Part shown: in pieces, positions 1 to 7,267 of the stretch
Layout: every line of letters starts with the position of its first letter
Position numbering within the stretch: the stretch's first letter is position 1
Translations under genes and position numbers: made by a program
The notes under the pieces: model-generated
What the model saw: the letters and a program-made list of their open reading frames with translations, nothing else
Database searches by the model: none
Told to the model about the DNA's origin: nothing
Source: Acidiluteibacter sp965660325
GTDB lineage: Bacteria > Bacteroidota > Bacteroidia > Flavobacteriales_E > Vicingaceae
Reading direction: 5' to 3'
Length of the DNA stretch: 12,957 nt
Assembly: GCA_965660325.1 (NCBI GenBank)
Contig: CBFHZL010000076.1
Span: 1 to 12,957, forward strand

Positions 1-264
1 TTTCACCCAATTGAATACCCAACCTTTTTCCACTGCATCAGCGACATATTTGGAGTCGGTATAAATTACCACATCAGAAGGCGTCACTTTTAGCATTTCC
101 AGCGCTACAATAACACTCAGCAGCTCCATGCGATTATTGGTCGTATGACGAAACCCTTCGGCTACTTCTTTTTTATGTGGTCCACTTTGCAAAACAATTC
201 CATAACCTCCAGGGCCCGGATTTCCTTTTGCTGATCCATCGGTATATATGGTAATTTGAGGCAA
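1..264 (-). CDS. rnhA: Ribonuclease HI, N-terminal 88 residues (cut by window edge)
   Basis: RNase HI cleaves the RNA strand of RNA-DNA hybrids in the cytoplasm, removing replication primers and R-loops. The reverse strand reads without a stop from a TTG at 264 to the window edge. It opens with MPQITIYTDGSAKGNPGPGG, the classic first strand of the family. Three of the four acidic catalytic residues are visible: Asp9 (TDGS), Glu47 (NNRMEL) and Asp70 (TDSKYV). The fourth Asp and the C-terminal third lie beyond the edge. TTG was chosen because it puts the family's N-terminus exactly at residue 1, and no in-frame ATG occurs in the roughly 30 codons upstream. The gene begins 7 bases after the stop of the outer-membrane-type gene, so the two are probably co-transcribed. 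The family call is very secure; the start codon is likely. Confidence 0.95.
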   Translation of the reverse strand, partial: MPQITIYTDGSAKGNPGPGGYGIVLQSGPHKKEVAEGFRHTTNNRMELLSVIVALEMLKVTPSDVVIYTDSKYVADAVEKGWVFNWVK

Positions 265-271
265 ATCGTTA

Positions 272-988
272 TTAGTTAAATAGAAAATAATGTACCCGCA
301 TACCTGCGGTAAATAAATTAGCAGGATTGGGATTCGGACGACTAGCGCTGACGGTTGGTGCTTCAAACCCCGAAATATCGGCTTCCACAGCAAATGTCAA
401 CTCCAACGGCTTTTTATTCGCCATAATAAACCGAGTGCCCAATTCTACCTGAACAGTAGCAAAAGTAGAATTAAATTTGGAAGGACTTTCCAATCGCTCA
501 GTGGAATTATACGCTTCATGCAATAAGGTATGCAAGCCTAAACCCACTTTGGCAATAAGCGATTTTTTAGCATACCCTTTGGGTGCATATCCTAAAAATG
601 CCTCAGCAGATAAGTAATACAATTGATAAGCATGTTCAATGGTTATCGGATCAATTTTTTGTGATGGATCCAATGGTGATATGGTGTTTGAAAAAGTCAA
701 ATTAATCAACTCTCCACTAGGCACAAAATACAGTGACCATTGGTCGTTTAAGGTATGCATTAAAGTCGCTCCGATTGCTAGGCCCGGCCTGCTTTTAAAA
801 GTAATCGAAGAGGTAAAGTTTTCAGCATCATAATCTAAAGGTAGATAATAATTATCCCTATCCTCAGATGGGCTACTGATGTGCATTTGAAAAAATGGAG
901 CAATCGTCGTTACTTGTGCAGATAACTCTCCCAAATTAACCACAGAAAGAAGGATTGTAAAACAAATAAGCGAACTAAACCTTTTCAT
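272..988 (-). CDS. Putative outer membrane beta-barrel protein, function unknown
   Basis: A 238-residue exported protein that I cannot assign to a named family. Residues 1-24 form a signal peptide: MKRF, a hydrophobic core, then LSA before Gln25. The mature part is rich in alternating polar and hydrophobic stretches with Gly and aromatic residues, for example around 68-92, 122-136, 144-156, 176-190 and 196-207. It ends in a strand-like segment (AGMRVHYFLFN), as in Bacteroidota porin-like barrels with a last strand close to the C-terminus. No lipobox cysteine and no T9SS sorting domain is seen. It is the first gene of a short minus-strand unit with rnhA 7 bases downstream, and it diverges from lipB across 53 bases. 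Existence of the gene is well supported by its length and clean signal peptide. The barrel assignment is inference from the pattern, and no ligand or role can be proposed. Confidence 0.75.
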   Translation of the reverse strand: MKRFSSLICFTILLSVVNLGELSAQVTTIAPFFQMHISSPSEDRDNYYLPLDYDAENFTSSITFKSRPGLAIGATLMHTLNDQWSLYFVPSGELINLTFSNTISPLDPSQKIDPITIEHAYQLYYLSAEAFLGYAPKGYAKKSLIAKVGLGLHTLLHEAYNSTERLESPSKFNSTFATVQVELGTRFIMANKKPLELTFAVEADISGFEAPTVSASRPNPNPANLFTAGMRVHYFLFN

Positions 989-1041
989 TTTCTAAATTTA
1001 CACAATAATTTAGTCCACGATCTGCATCAATATTTAAGACA

Positions 1042-1719
1042 ATGAACAATCCATCATTTGGCGAAGTTATCCTTTCCGAAACTAACTACCTCACTGCTTT
1101 AGCCTTTCAAGAAGGATTATACAACAATAAACTAGCAAAAAGAAAAGAAGGTATTGATAGTGTAAACTTTCTAGTGCTATTGGAGCACCCACATGTGTAT
1201 ACGTTAGGAAAATCAGGAGATGTGAGCAATCTGAAAGTTAAACCTGAAGAAGTAGGAGCAACATACGTTGCCACCAATCGGGGTGGAGATATAACTTACC
1301 ACGGTCCGGGTCAAATGGTCGGCTATCCTATTTTTGACTTGAGCCACTTTGGCATTGGCGTGCGCCAATATGTAGAATTATTGGAAGATGTAGTGATGGA
1401 TTGCCTAGAACACTACGGATTAAAAGGCGACCGAATTGCTGATGCAAGCGGCGTTTGGATTGATGCGCAATCCGATTTTCCACGAAAAGTGTGTGCCGTA
1501 GGGATTAAGGTAAGTATGGGCGTTACCATGCACGGATTTGCATTCAACATCAACACCGATCTTTCATATTTTGATCACATTGTACCTTGCGGAATTACTG
1601 ATAAAGGAGTGACGTCACTTGAAAAAGAATTGGGAAAAAAGGTACCAATGGATGAAGCTCAGCAACTATTCATTTCAAAAATGAAAAAGCGTTTTGGTGT
1701 AGTAGGTCATTCCAAATAA
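1042..1719 (+). CDS. lipB: Octanoyl-[acyl carrier protein]:protein N-octanoyltransferase
   Basis: LipB moves the octanoyl group from octanoyl-ACP to a specific lysine on lipoyl domains (pyruvate and 2-oxoglutarate dehydrogenases, GcvH), the first step of endogenous lipoate assembly in the cytosol. The 225-residue protein carries the family signature RGGDITYHGPGQ at 80-91, the catalytic lysine at 156 (AVGIKVS), the THGFAFNINTDL-like block around 162-174 (here MHGFAFNINTDL) and the catalytic cysteine at 183 (VPCGI). Length is typical. It starts at ATG 1042; no purine-rich ribosome site is obvious, as usual in Bacteroidota. It converges on lipA, the next enzyme of the pathway, 69 bases away on the other strand. 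The pair is therefore clustered but not an operon. Confidence 0.97.
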   Translation: MNNPSFGEVILSETNYLTALAFQEGLYNNKLAKRKEGIDSVNFLVLLEHPHVYTLGKSGDVSNLKVKPEEVGATYVATNRGGDITYHGPGQMVGYPIFDLSHFGIGVRQYVELLEDVVMDCLEHYGLKGDRIADASGVWIDAQSDFPRKVCAVGIKVSMGVTMHGFAFNINTDLSYFDHIVPCGITDKGVTSLEKELGKKVPMDEAQQLFISKMKKRFGVVGHSK

Positions 1720-1788
1720 TGTGCAAAACAATGCAATTACACTAACATTTAGAAGGTATAATAAACAATTTCTAAGTAAGTCAATTGA

Positions 1789-2667
1789 TTAAATGTGACG
1801 TTCAGCATGGTAAGATGATCGCACTAATGGGCCACTCTCTACATGAGCAAATCCTAACTCCAAACCTATTTCTTTATATTTTGCAAAAACGTCGGGATGT
1901 ACAAACTCAGAAACAGGTAGATGCTTCTTAGTTGGTTGCAGATACTGTCCAATCGTTAGAATATTCACATCTACACTTCTTAAATCCTTCATGGTTTTGA
2001 TCATTTCCGCTTCGGTTTCGCCTAACCCTGCCATAATTCCGGACTTTGTGCGTTCTATCCCTCCTTTTTTTAAGCGGTCGAGCACTTCCATGCTTCTCCA
2101 ATACTTAGCTTGAATACGAACCTCTTTCGTGATGCGCTCTACCGTTTCTATATTGTGAGAAACGATCTCAGGTTTTACGTCTATAATATATTGCAAATTC
2201 TCCCACTCTCCCCTAAAGTCAGGAACAAGTGTTTCTATTGTGGTGGTTGGGTTGTATTTTCGAATCAATTCAACTGTTTTCTTCCAAGCATTTGCTCCAC
2301 CGTCGGCCAAGTCGTCTCGATCTACAGAAGTGATTACGCAGTGCTGTAACTTCATCAGCTCCACAGAGCGTGCAATTTTTAATGGCTCAAAGGGGTCCAG
2401 TTCTTCTCCTTTTCCTGTAGCCACATTACAGAACTGACAAGAACGAGTACATGTATTCCCAAGAATCATAAATGTAGCAGTCCCTGCACCCCAGCATTCT
2501 GCTTGATTAGGACATTTACCAGATTGACAAATCGTATGCAGATTATTCTCGTCTACGATATGCTTCAGCTTCTTATACTCTTCACCAGATGAAATCTTTG
2601 ATTTTAACCATTTTGGCTTACCAATTTTTACTTCTTGATCCGGTTTGTTTTTTAATAAATTAGCCAA
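1789..2667 (-). CDS. lipA: Lipoyl synthase (radical SAM)
   Basis: LipA inserts two sulfur atoms at C6 and C8 of the protein-bound octanoyl chain made by LipB, using a radical SAM 4Fe-4S cluster and consuming a second, auxiliary cluster as sulfur source. The 292-residue protein shows both cluster sites: Cys47, Cys52 and Cys58 (auxiliary, CQSGKCPNQAEC) and Cys73, Cys77 and Cys80 (radical SAM, CTRSCQFC). The C-terminal RSSY at 283-286 supplies the serine ligand of the auxiliary cluster. Length fits the family. The start is a TTG at 2667: an in-frame stop lies about 15 codons upstream with no ATG between, and the next Met is at residue 67, already past the auxiliary cysteines. A promoter box lies 28 bases upstream at 2695-2702. 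Confidence 0.97.
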   Translation of the reverse strand: MANLLKNKPDQEVKIGKPKWLKSKISSGEEYKKLKHIVDENNLHTICQSGKCPNQAECWGAGTATFMILGNTCTRSCQFCNVATGKGEELDPFEPLKIARSVELMKLQHCVITSVDRDDLADGGANAWKKTVELIRKYNPTTTIETLVPDFRGEWENLQYIIDVKPEIVSHNIETVERITKEVRIQAKYWRSMEVLDRLKKGGIERTKSGIMAGLGETEAEMIKTMKDLRSVDVNILTIGQYLQPTKKHLPVSEFVHPDVFAKYKEIGLELGFAHVESGPLVRSSYHAERHI

Positions 2668-2694
2668 TTGAATAAACGTTTTTTATGAAGTTTA

Positions 2695-2702
2695 CAAAGG
2701 TA
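2695..2702 (-). promoter_or_regulatory. Candidate lipA promoter, -7 element TAnnTTTG
   Basis: The minus strand reads TACCTTTG, a perfect match to the Bacteroidota sigma-A -7 consensus TAnnTTTG. It lies 28 bases before the lipA TTG start, predicting a leader of roughly 20 bases. The -33 region is only T-rich (no clear TTG at 17-23 bases). The motif match is seen; promoter function is inferred. Confidence 0.5.
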
Positions 2703-2879
2703 ATTATACCGCTTCAACTAAAAAATGTTCTTAACATATTTGACTTTATTTTAAATTCATCTCAAAAAGAAGCCAATCTTAAAAAAAAAGTGATTAAATA
2801 TTCTCTTGTGCAACCATGTGAAAGAAGCATGCGTCATAGTTCAGAATTGCCATAAAAGATTTGTAAACACTATAAAAAT

Positions 2880-2887
2880 TACGTTTC
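2880..2887 (+). promoter_or_regulatory. Weak candidate promoter for the 893-residue surface protein gene
   Basis: TACGTTTC matches seven of eight positions of TAnnTTTG, and a TTTG at 2860-2863 lies 16 bases upstream. A second seven-of-eight match, TGAATTTG at 2905-2912, is nearer the ATG at 2929. Neither is perfect, so the true start of transcription in this 261-base divergent gap (2668-2928) is open. The rest of the gap is AT-rich with an A9 run near 2780 and no ORF that I would call a gene. Confidence 0.25.
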
Positions 2888-2928
2888 TTTACGGGCTTAT
2901 CAGTTGAATTTGATAATTAATCGACATT

Positions 2929-5610
2929 ATGAAAAAATTTATTCTACCTCTTTTACTCTTTACGCTATTTCTTACAGGGATTTCCGTAAGTAACACTGCA
3001 AAAGCCTCTCACGTGGCGGCCGGGGATATTGTCTATCGACAAATTGACTCGCTCAATCCTTTGTGTTATGAAGTAACGTTAAGGTTCTATCGTGAAGCAT
3101 CAGGAATTCAGGCACCTCAAACAATTACACCGCAGTTCTTTGCGCCTTGTTTTGGGTTTTTCCCGGTGCAGCCGTTTAATGCATTTTTGGCTGATACTGT
3201 AAATGGTAACGGTGGTGGTATTGTAAAAGGTGCCAACTGTATTTTGGATGACGATAAGCCAATTACAGAAGAGTACTTATATAGAGATACGGTTTGTTTA
3301 CCCGGGAAGTGTGACTTCTGGACCATCTTTTGGGATGTTAATGCACGACCGGGGAACGACAATTTATCGAGTTCACCAACTTTCTATGTAGAAACAACTT
3401 TAAACAATTCGGATATTAACTCGTGGGATCCTACATTCCAAGATAATGCTAACTCAGTTTATTATAACAACTCTCCTGAATTTAATAATGATGAACCAGT
3501 GCAATCATTTTGTATCGGTAGGGAATATCAATTTGATTTGAGTGCTACAGATCCAGATGGAGACTCCCTTGCATATAAAGTTGTGCCAGCACTAAGTGAC
3601 CTTGGTGTTCAAGTTAATTATGCAGTAGGATATACAGGAAATGACCCTCTACCTACGGTAATTAGACCGGTTAGAGTCAATGAACGAACAGGTATTATGA
3701 CCTTTACTCCTAACCTTAAGTTTAAGGGTACATTCTCCTACATCGTAGAAGAATGGAAAGACAGTTTGTATATTGATTCAGCCACAAACATGACAAAATC
3801 TAAAAAAGTATTCCGAGGTACCTTAATGAGAGACTTACGTATTGCTTTTGGAGATTTCTGTAACGATTCTGTTCCGGTATTTACTAACCCTAGTTCGAAC
3901 AATGGTTCAGGTGGCAGTGGTGTCGGAGTTGGAATAGACCCCTATCAAGTTGGATACAAAGGAACTAACCCAAATGTTATTGCAGTAAATTGTGCTAGTT
4001 ATTACATTGATATTGAAATGGATGTTGATATCCTTTGCAACACGATTGAATTGTTTGGTTCTGATCTGAGAATTTCTGATACCTCCACCACTCCTCCAAC
4101 CATATATGCGATTGATTCGGTATATCCTACCGATGGATGTAAGGGTTTAAAAACAAATAGAATCCGCGTTAAGCTATTCGAACCGCTTGGTCTTCCTGCC
4201 GGGTTTGATCCAAATGTAGATAATGACGGTGGTGTAGTACAAATGTACTTGAAGCCAGGTGATGACTTTAACACATGGAAGACAAGTTGTGGTATTGAAA
4301 TACCTGACTCCACAGTGATCGACATTTTTGTTATCAATAATTTAGAGATCGACTTAGGAGACGACATTGTCTATTGTAACCCTGAAAATCCCTTCCCATT
4401 ATTAACAGCCCCAGTCCCTGGCGCTGACCGATATACGTGGATGTATAGAAACACTCCTACAGGAGCTAGAGATACTGTAGGTTCTAAGTACAATCAAATA
4501 GCAGATACTACAGGATATTGGGGGGTTTCTCTAGACTACAGTGGTTGTCAAGCAGAAGACTTTATCTTCGTGCAAGAGAATAAAACAATTCTAGTTGAGA
4601 TTCCTGATTTTGACTTTTGCTACACAACTCCTTATCCGACTATTAATATGGCGTACCTATTGGATTCAGGTGCAGTAGCAAACACTTACCAGTGGAAAGG
4701 TCCAAAAGGAGACATCATAGGTATTGCAGATTCATTAACTATTCCAGCAAATGGTCAATATACCTTCCAAGTAGCAATTCCTCCTTGTACCATCAACGAT
4801 ACCTTCTTAATTAGAAGAATTAATGAATATGAGGTAGACCTAGGAGCCGATACTTTGATCTGTGAAGGCCAACAATATGACTTATTCTCAGGATTTAACT
4901 ATGAGAATGATAGCACTTTTGATATCTCATGGTATTTGGATGGGAACTTGTTACCTAATGATACCATTGATTCATTAAGAATTACAACGGGAGGAATGTA
5001 TTCATTCGAATTGAATAGTACATCAGGCTGTGAAGGAATTGATAGCATTTTTGTAGAAATCCCTCAACCATTAGAGGCACCAGTTATTTTCTGTGGTATC
5101 GCTAATTCAGCGGGAAAAGAGTATATTTTTGACTCTATACCGGGAGCAAAAGGGTACGAATACAGTATTGATGGAATTAATTGGACAGCAATAGCAGTTA
5201 CTCCTTCTTCTAACCCTGCACTTGGAAATCTGTCAATAAGAGTTCCAGGACTAGGAACACCACAGGTATACCTAAGAGCTTATAACGATGTTCCTGTTGG
5301 AACAAAAGGCGACTGTAGGTATGGTCCAGAAACACTTTCACCTGACTGTGAAATCGTAGTGATATTCCCTAACGCAATTACACCAAATGGTGACGGTATT
5401 AATGATGTATTAGACCTTGGATTGATCGACATATATCCTGGTAATCAACTAACGATATATAACCGTTGGGGAAGAGTGGTACTTGACGTATCAAACTATC
5501 AGAATGATTGGAAAGCTGATGACATTGAGGCAGGGACGTATTTTTACATTCTTGATCTGAATGATAATGAGCAGCCTATTCAGAAAGGAACGATCATGAT
5601 TATCAAATAG
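2929..5610 (+). CDS. Large T9SS type B exported surface protein with Ig-like repeats
   Basis: An 893-residue protein predicted to cross the outer membrane by the type IX system and stay on the cell surface or be released. Residues 1-27 are a signal peptide (MKKF, hydrophobic core, AKAS). Residues 28-310 form an N-terminal module with YVETTL (153-158), NNSPEF (180-185), DPDGDSL (208-214) and MRDLRI (300-305). A Gly/Ser/Asn linker follows at 320-335. Three tandem Ig/PKD-like units at about 474-549, 555-628 and 636-710 each carry an early Cys, an aromatic/Trp strand and a late G-x-Y strand with Cys. The gliding-motility-associated C-terminal domain (CHU_C, TIGR04131 type) occupies 811-893, with PNAITPNGDGINDV and YNRWGRVVLD. 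The family is known to give T9SS export; the actual ligand or role (adhesion, matrix, gliding) is unknown. The gene stands alone, followed by a terminator. Confidence 0.9.
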   Translation: MKKFILPLLLFTLFLTGISVSNTAKASHVAAGDIVYRQIDSLNPLCYEVTLRFYREASGIQAPQTITPQFFAPCFGFFPVQPFNAFLADTVNGNGGGIVKGANCILDDDKPITEEYLYRDTVCLPGKCDFWTIFWDVNARPGNDNLSSSPTFYVETTLNNSDINSWDPTFQDNANSVYYNNSPEFNNDEPVQSFCIGREYQFDLSATDPDGDSLAYKVVPALSDLGVQVNYAVGYTGNDPLPTVIRPVRVNERTGIMTFTPNLKFKGTFSYIVEEWKDSLYIDSATNMTKSKKVFRGTLMRDLRIAFGDFCNDSVPVFTNPSSNNGSGGSGVGVGIDPYQVGYKGTNPNVIAVNCASYYIDIEMDVDILCNTIELFGSDLRISDTSTTPPTIYAIDSVYPTDGCKGLKTNRIRVKLFEPLGLPAGFDPNVDNDGGVVQMYLKPGDDFNTWKTSCGIEIPDSTVIDIFVINNLEIDLGDDIVYCNPENPFPLLTAPVPGADRYTWMYRNTPTGARDTVGSKYNQIADTTGYWGVSLDYSGCQAEDFIFVQENKTILVEIPDFDFCYTTPYPTINMAYLLDSGAVANTYQWKGPKGDIIGIADSLTIPANGQYTFQVAIPPCTINDTFLIRRINEYEVDLGADTLICEGQQYDLFSGFNYENDSTFDISWYLDGNLLPNDTIDSLRITTGGMYSFELNSTSGCEGIDSIFVEIPQPLEAPVIFCGIANSAGKEYIFDSIPGAKGYEYSIDGINWTAIAVTPSSNPALGNLSIRVPGLGTPQVYLRAYNDVPVGTKGDCRYGPETLSPDCEIVVIFPNAITPNGDGINDVLDLGLIDIYPGNQLTIYNRWGRVVLDVSNYQNDWKADDIEAGTYFYILDLNDNEQPIQKGTIMIIK

Positions 5611-5618
5611 AATAACAC

Positions 5619-5636
5619 TAATCTACTAATAGATTA
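5619..5636 (+). repeat. Small perfect hairpin after the surface protein gene
   Basis: TAATCTA and TAGATTA form a perfect 7-base stem with loop CTAA, 9 bases after the stop codon. It is AT-rich and has no T-tract of its own, so it is not a terminator alone. It sits just before the strong terminator at 5642 and may mark or protect the transcript end. Confidence 0.4.
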
Positions 5637-5641
5637 TTTCG

Positions 5642-5674
5642 ACCTCTGTGTGCTTTGGCATGCAGAGGTTTTTT
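5642..5674 (+). terminator. Strong intrinsic terminator of the 893-residue protein gene
   Basis: ACCTCTGTGTGC at 5642-5653 pairs with GCATGCAGAGGT at 5658-5669 across the loop TTTG. This gives a 12-base stem with two G-U wobbles, followed directly by a run of T (5669-5674). This is a textbook rho-independent terminator and the only convincing one in the window. It lies 31 bases after the surface protein stop. Confidence 0.88.
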
Positions 5675-5681
5675 ATATTTG
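5674..5681 (+). promoter_or_regulatory. metF promoter, -7 element TAnnTTTG
   Basis: TATATTTG is a perfect TAnnTTTG. A TTTG at 5654-5657, which is the loop of the terminator hairpin, lies 16 bases upstream and could serve as the -33 element, although the spacing is slightly short of the usual 17-23. Transcription would begin around 5687-5689, at or next to the ATG, giving a leaderless or nearly leaderless message. Motif is seen; start site is inferred. Confidence 0.6.
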
Positions 5682-5688
5682 TACTATT

Positions 5689-6663
5689 ATGATGAAACCA
5701 ATCAACGTTGCCGATTTACTAAAAAATACCACTAAAACACTTTTCTCCTTTGAGATACTTCCTCCACTGAAGGGAAAAAGTATCCAATCAATATATGATG
5801 GCATAGACCCGCTGATTGAATTTAATCCTGCATTTATCAATGTAACCTATCACAGAGAGGAGTTTATCTACAAAAAAAGAGAAAAAGGCTACCTCGAGAA
5901 ATTTTCGATTAAAAAAAGACCGGGAACAGTAGGTATATGTGCAGCTATTAGCAATAAATACAAAACTCCCTCAGTTGCACACCTTATCTGTGGTGGCTTT
6001 ACCAAAGAAGAAACAGAAAATGCCTTAATCGATTTAAACTTTCTTGGCGTAAACAATGTATTGGCTCTTAGGGGAGATCCCATTAAAACAGAACAGTATT
6101 TTGTACCTGAAGAAGGAGGGAATGAATATGCAGTTGACTTAGTAAAACAAATCATTAATTTAAATAATGGTCACTACATAGAAGACAATATCGAAAATGC
6201 CTCTCCCACTAACTTCTGTATAGGTGTGTCAGGATACCCTGAAAAGCACTCGGAAGCGCCTAACATGAAGGAAGACATATTGAGACTAAAACAGAAAATT
6301 GATGCAGGAGCGGAATACATTGTAACTCAAATGTTTTTTGACAATCAAAAGTATTTTGATTTCGTTGACCTTTGTAGAGCGAATGATATTCATGTTCCAA
6401 TTGTACCCGGGATTAAGCCAATAGCAACTAAACGCCAACTTCAAGTGTTGCCGAAGTTATTTCACATCGACTTACCTGAAGAATTAACCGATCTTGTAGA
6501 AGGTTGCACGACAAATGATGAAGTAAAAATTGTCGGCGAAAAATGGGCCTTAAAGCAGTGTAAGGAGCTATTGGAACATAAAGTACCTTGCATTCACTTT
6601 TATACCATGGGTAAATCCAATGCAGTTAGAAATATAGCTAAAGAGCTTTTCGCTAGCAACTAA
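5689..6663 (+). CDS. metF: Methylenetetrahydrofolate reductase
   Basis: MetF reduces 5,10-methylenetetrahydrofolate to 5-methyltetrahydrofolate with FAD and NAD(P)H, supplying the methyl group for methionine synthesis. From ATG 5689 the protein has 324 residues, a little longer than the 296 of E. coli. Visible family blocks are SFEILPP with the catalytic Glu22, NVTY (51-54), HLIC (98-101), ALRGDP (126-131, with the flavin-binding Asp130), GYPEKHSEAPN (182-192), VTQMFFDN and VPGIKPI. An in-frame GTG at 5650 would add 13 residues, but these codons lie in the terminator stem and promoter box, so ATG 5689 (or the adjacent ATG 5692) is preferred. It has its own promoter box and converges on ribE with only 22 bases between stops. 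No methionine-responsive riboswitch is visible upstream; there is no room for one. Confidence 0.96.
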   Translation: MMKPINVADLLKNTTKTLFSFEILPPLKGKSIQSIYDGIDPLIEFNPAFINVTYHREEFIYKKREKGYLEKFSIKKRPGTVGICAAISNKYKTPSVAHLICGGFTKEETENALIDLNFLGVNNVLALRGDPIKTEQYFVPEEGGNEYAVDLVKQIINLNNGHYIEDNIENASPTNFCIGVSGYPEKHSEAPNMKEDILRLKQKIDAGAEYIVTQMFFDNQKYFDFVDLCRANDIHVPIVPGIKPIATKRQLQVLPKLFHIDLPEELTDLVEGCTTNDEVKIVGEKWALKQCKELLEHKVPCIHFYTMGKSNAVRNIAKELFASN

Positions 6664-6685
6664 GCTAGAAATTTACTGAATGGAT

Positions 6686-7267
6686 TTATTTATTAAATAA
6701 CCGCTCCACGTACTTCCCAATAATGTCAAACTCTAAATTGATATCGTCACCTGCTTTTAGTTGCTTAAAATTGGTATGCTCATACGTAAAAGGTATAATT
6801 GCAACTTTAAACGTATTATCTTGAACATCGAAAGCTGTTAAACTAACTCCGTTAATGCATATTGACCCTTTTTCTACAATTAACCGAAGTGGTTGATTCG
6901 TTTGAAAGGTAAATTCCCAGCTTCCCTCCTTTTCGACCAACTCTATACATTTACCTACACCGTCTACATGACCTTGAACGATATGTCCATCTAAACGGCC
7001 ATTCATTTGCATGCATCGTTCCAAGTTTACCAAAGTGCCTTCTTGCCAATTATGTAAGGCTGTTTTTATTAGCGTTTCATCTATAGCAGTTACGGTATAA
7101 ACCCCTTCATTTATGGATTCTACCGTTAAACAAACACCATTGTGAGCAACACTTTGATCAACCTTTAGCTCATTTGTAAAGTCAGCCTTTACGGTAAATG
7201 TTTTATTCGATCCTTTCTCGGCAATCGAAACGATTTCACCTAATTGTTCTATTATTCCTGTAAACAT
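6686..7267 (-). CDS. ribE: Riboflavin synthase, alpha subunit
   Basis: Catalyses dismutation of two 6,7-dimethyl-8-ribityllumazine molecules into riboflavin and the pyrimidine precursor, the last step of riboflavin synthesis; the enzyme is normally a cytosolic trimer. The 193 residues form the two tandem lumazine-binding repeats. The first starts MFTGIIE and contains VAHNGVCLTV (40-49). The second, from about 96, contains LDGHIVQGHVDG and SICINGVSLTAF. Length is slightly short of the usual 200-215 but both repeats are complete, ending DIIGKYVERL. The ATG at 7267 directly follows the TAA of the upstream surface protein gene with no spacer, which suggests translation by terminating ribosomes. 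No FMN riboswitch can precede it at this junction. The same gene is called ribC or ribB in some organisms; ribE is used for the alpha subunit. Confidence 0.96.
   Translation of the reverse strand: MFTGIIEQLGEIVSIAEKGSNKTFTVKADFTNELKVDQSVAHNGVCLTVESINEGVYTVTAIDETLIKTALHNWQEGTLVNLERCMQMNGRLDGHIVQGHVDGVGKCIELVEKEGSWEFTFQTNQPLRLIVEKGSICINGVSLTAFDVQDNTFKVAIIPFTYEHTNFKQLKAGDDINLEFDIIGKYVERLFNK

Noticed and set aside
993..1000. TAAATTTA as a promoter box for the minus-strand outer-membrane-type gene
   Set aside because: It is a self-complementary AT 8-mer missing the final G, only a few bases from the start codon and without a -33 partner.
1748..1774. TTAGAA/TTCTAA inverted repeat between lipB and lipA as a shared terminator
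   Set aside because: Six AT-rich pairs with a 15-base loop and no T-run; too weak to call.
2110..2437. Two plus-strand open frames opposite lipA
   Set aside because: Both overlap the conserved radical SAM coding region in antisense; no family resemblance.
4002..4367. 121-codon minus-strand open frame inside the 893-residue surface protein gene
   Set aside because: Antisense shadow of a well-supported coding frame with no signal peptide, motif or promoter.
5650..5688. 13-codon GTG-initiated N-terminal extension of metF
   Set aside because: The bases form the terminator stem and the TATATTTG box; ATG 5689 gives the usual N-terminus.
5611..5688. Riboswitch (SAM or folate-related) before metF
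   Set aside because: The gap is fully used by the small hairpin, terminator and promoter box; no aptamer-sized leader remains.
6654..6669. CTAGC/GCTAG hairpin at the end of metF as a terminator
   Set aside because: Only a 5-base stem overlapping the stop codon and no T-tract on either strand.
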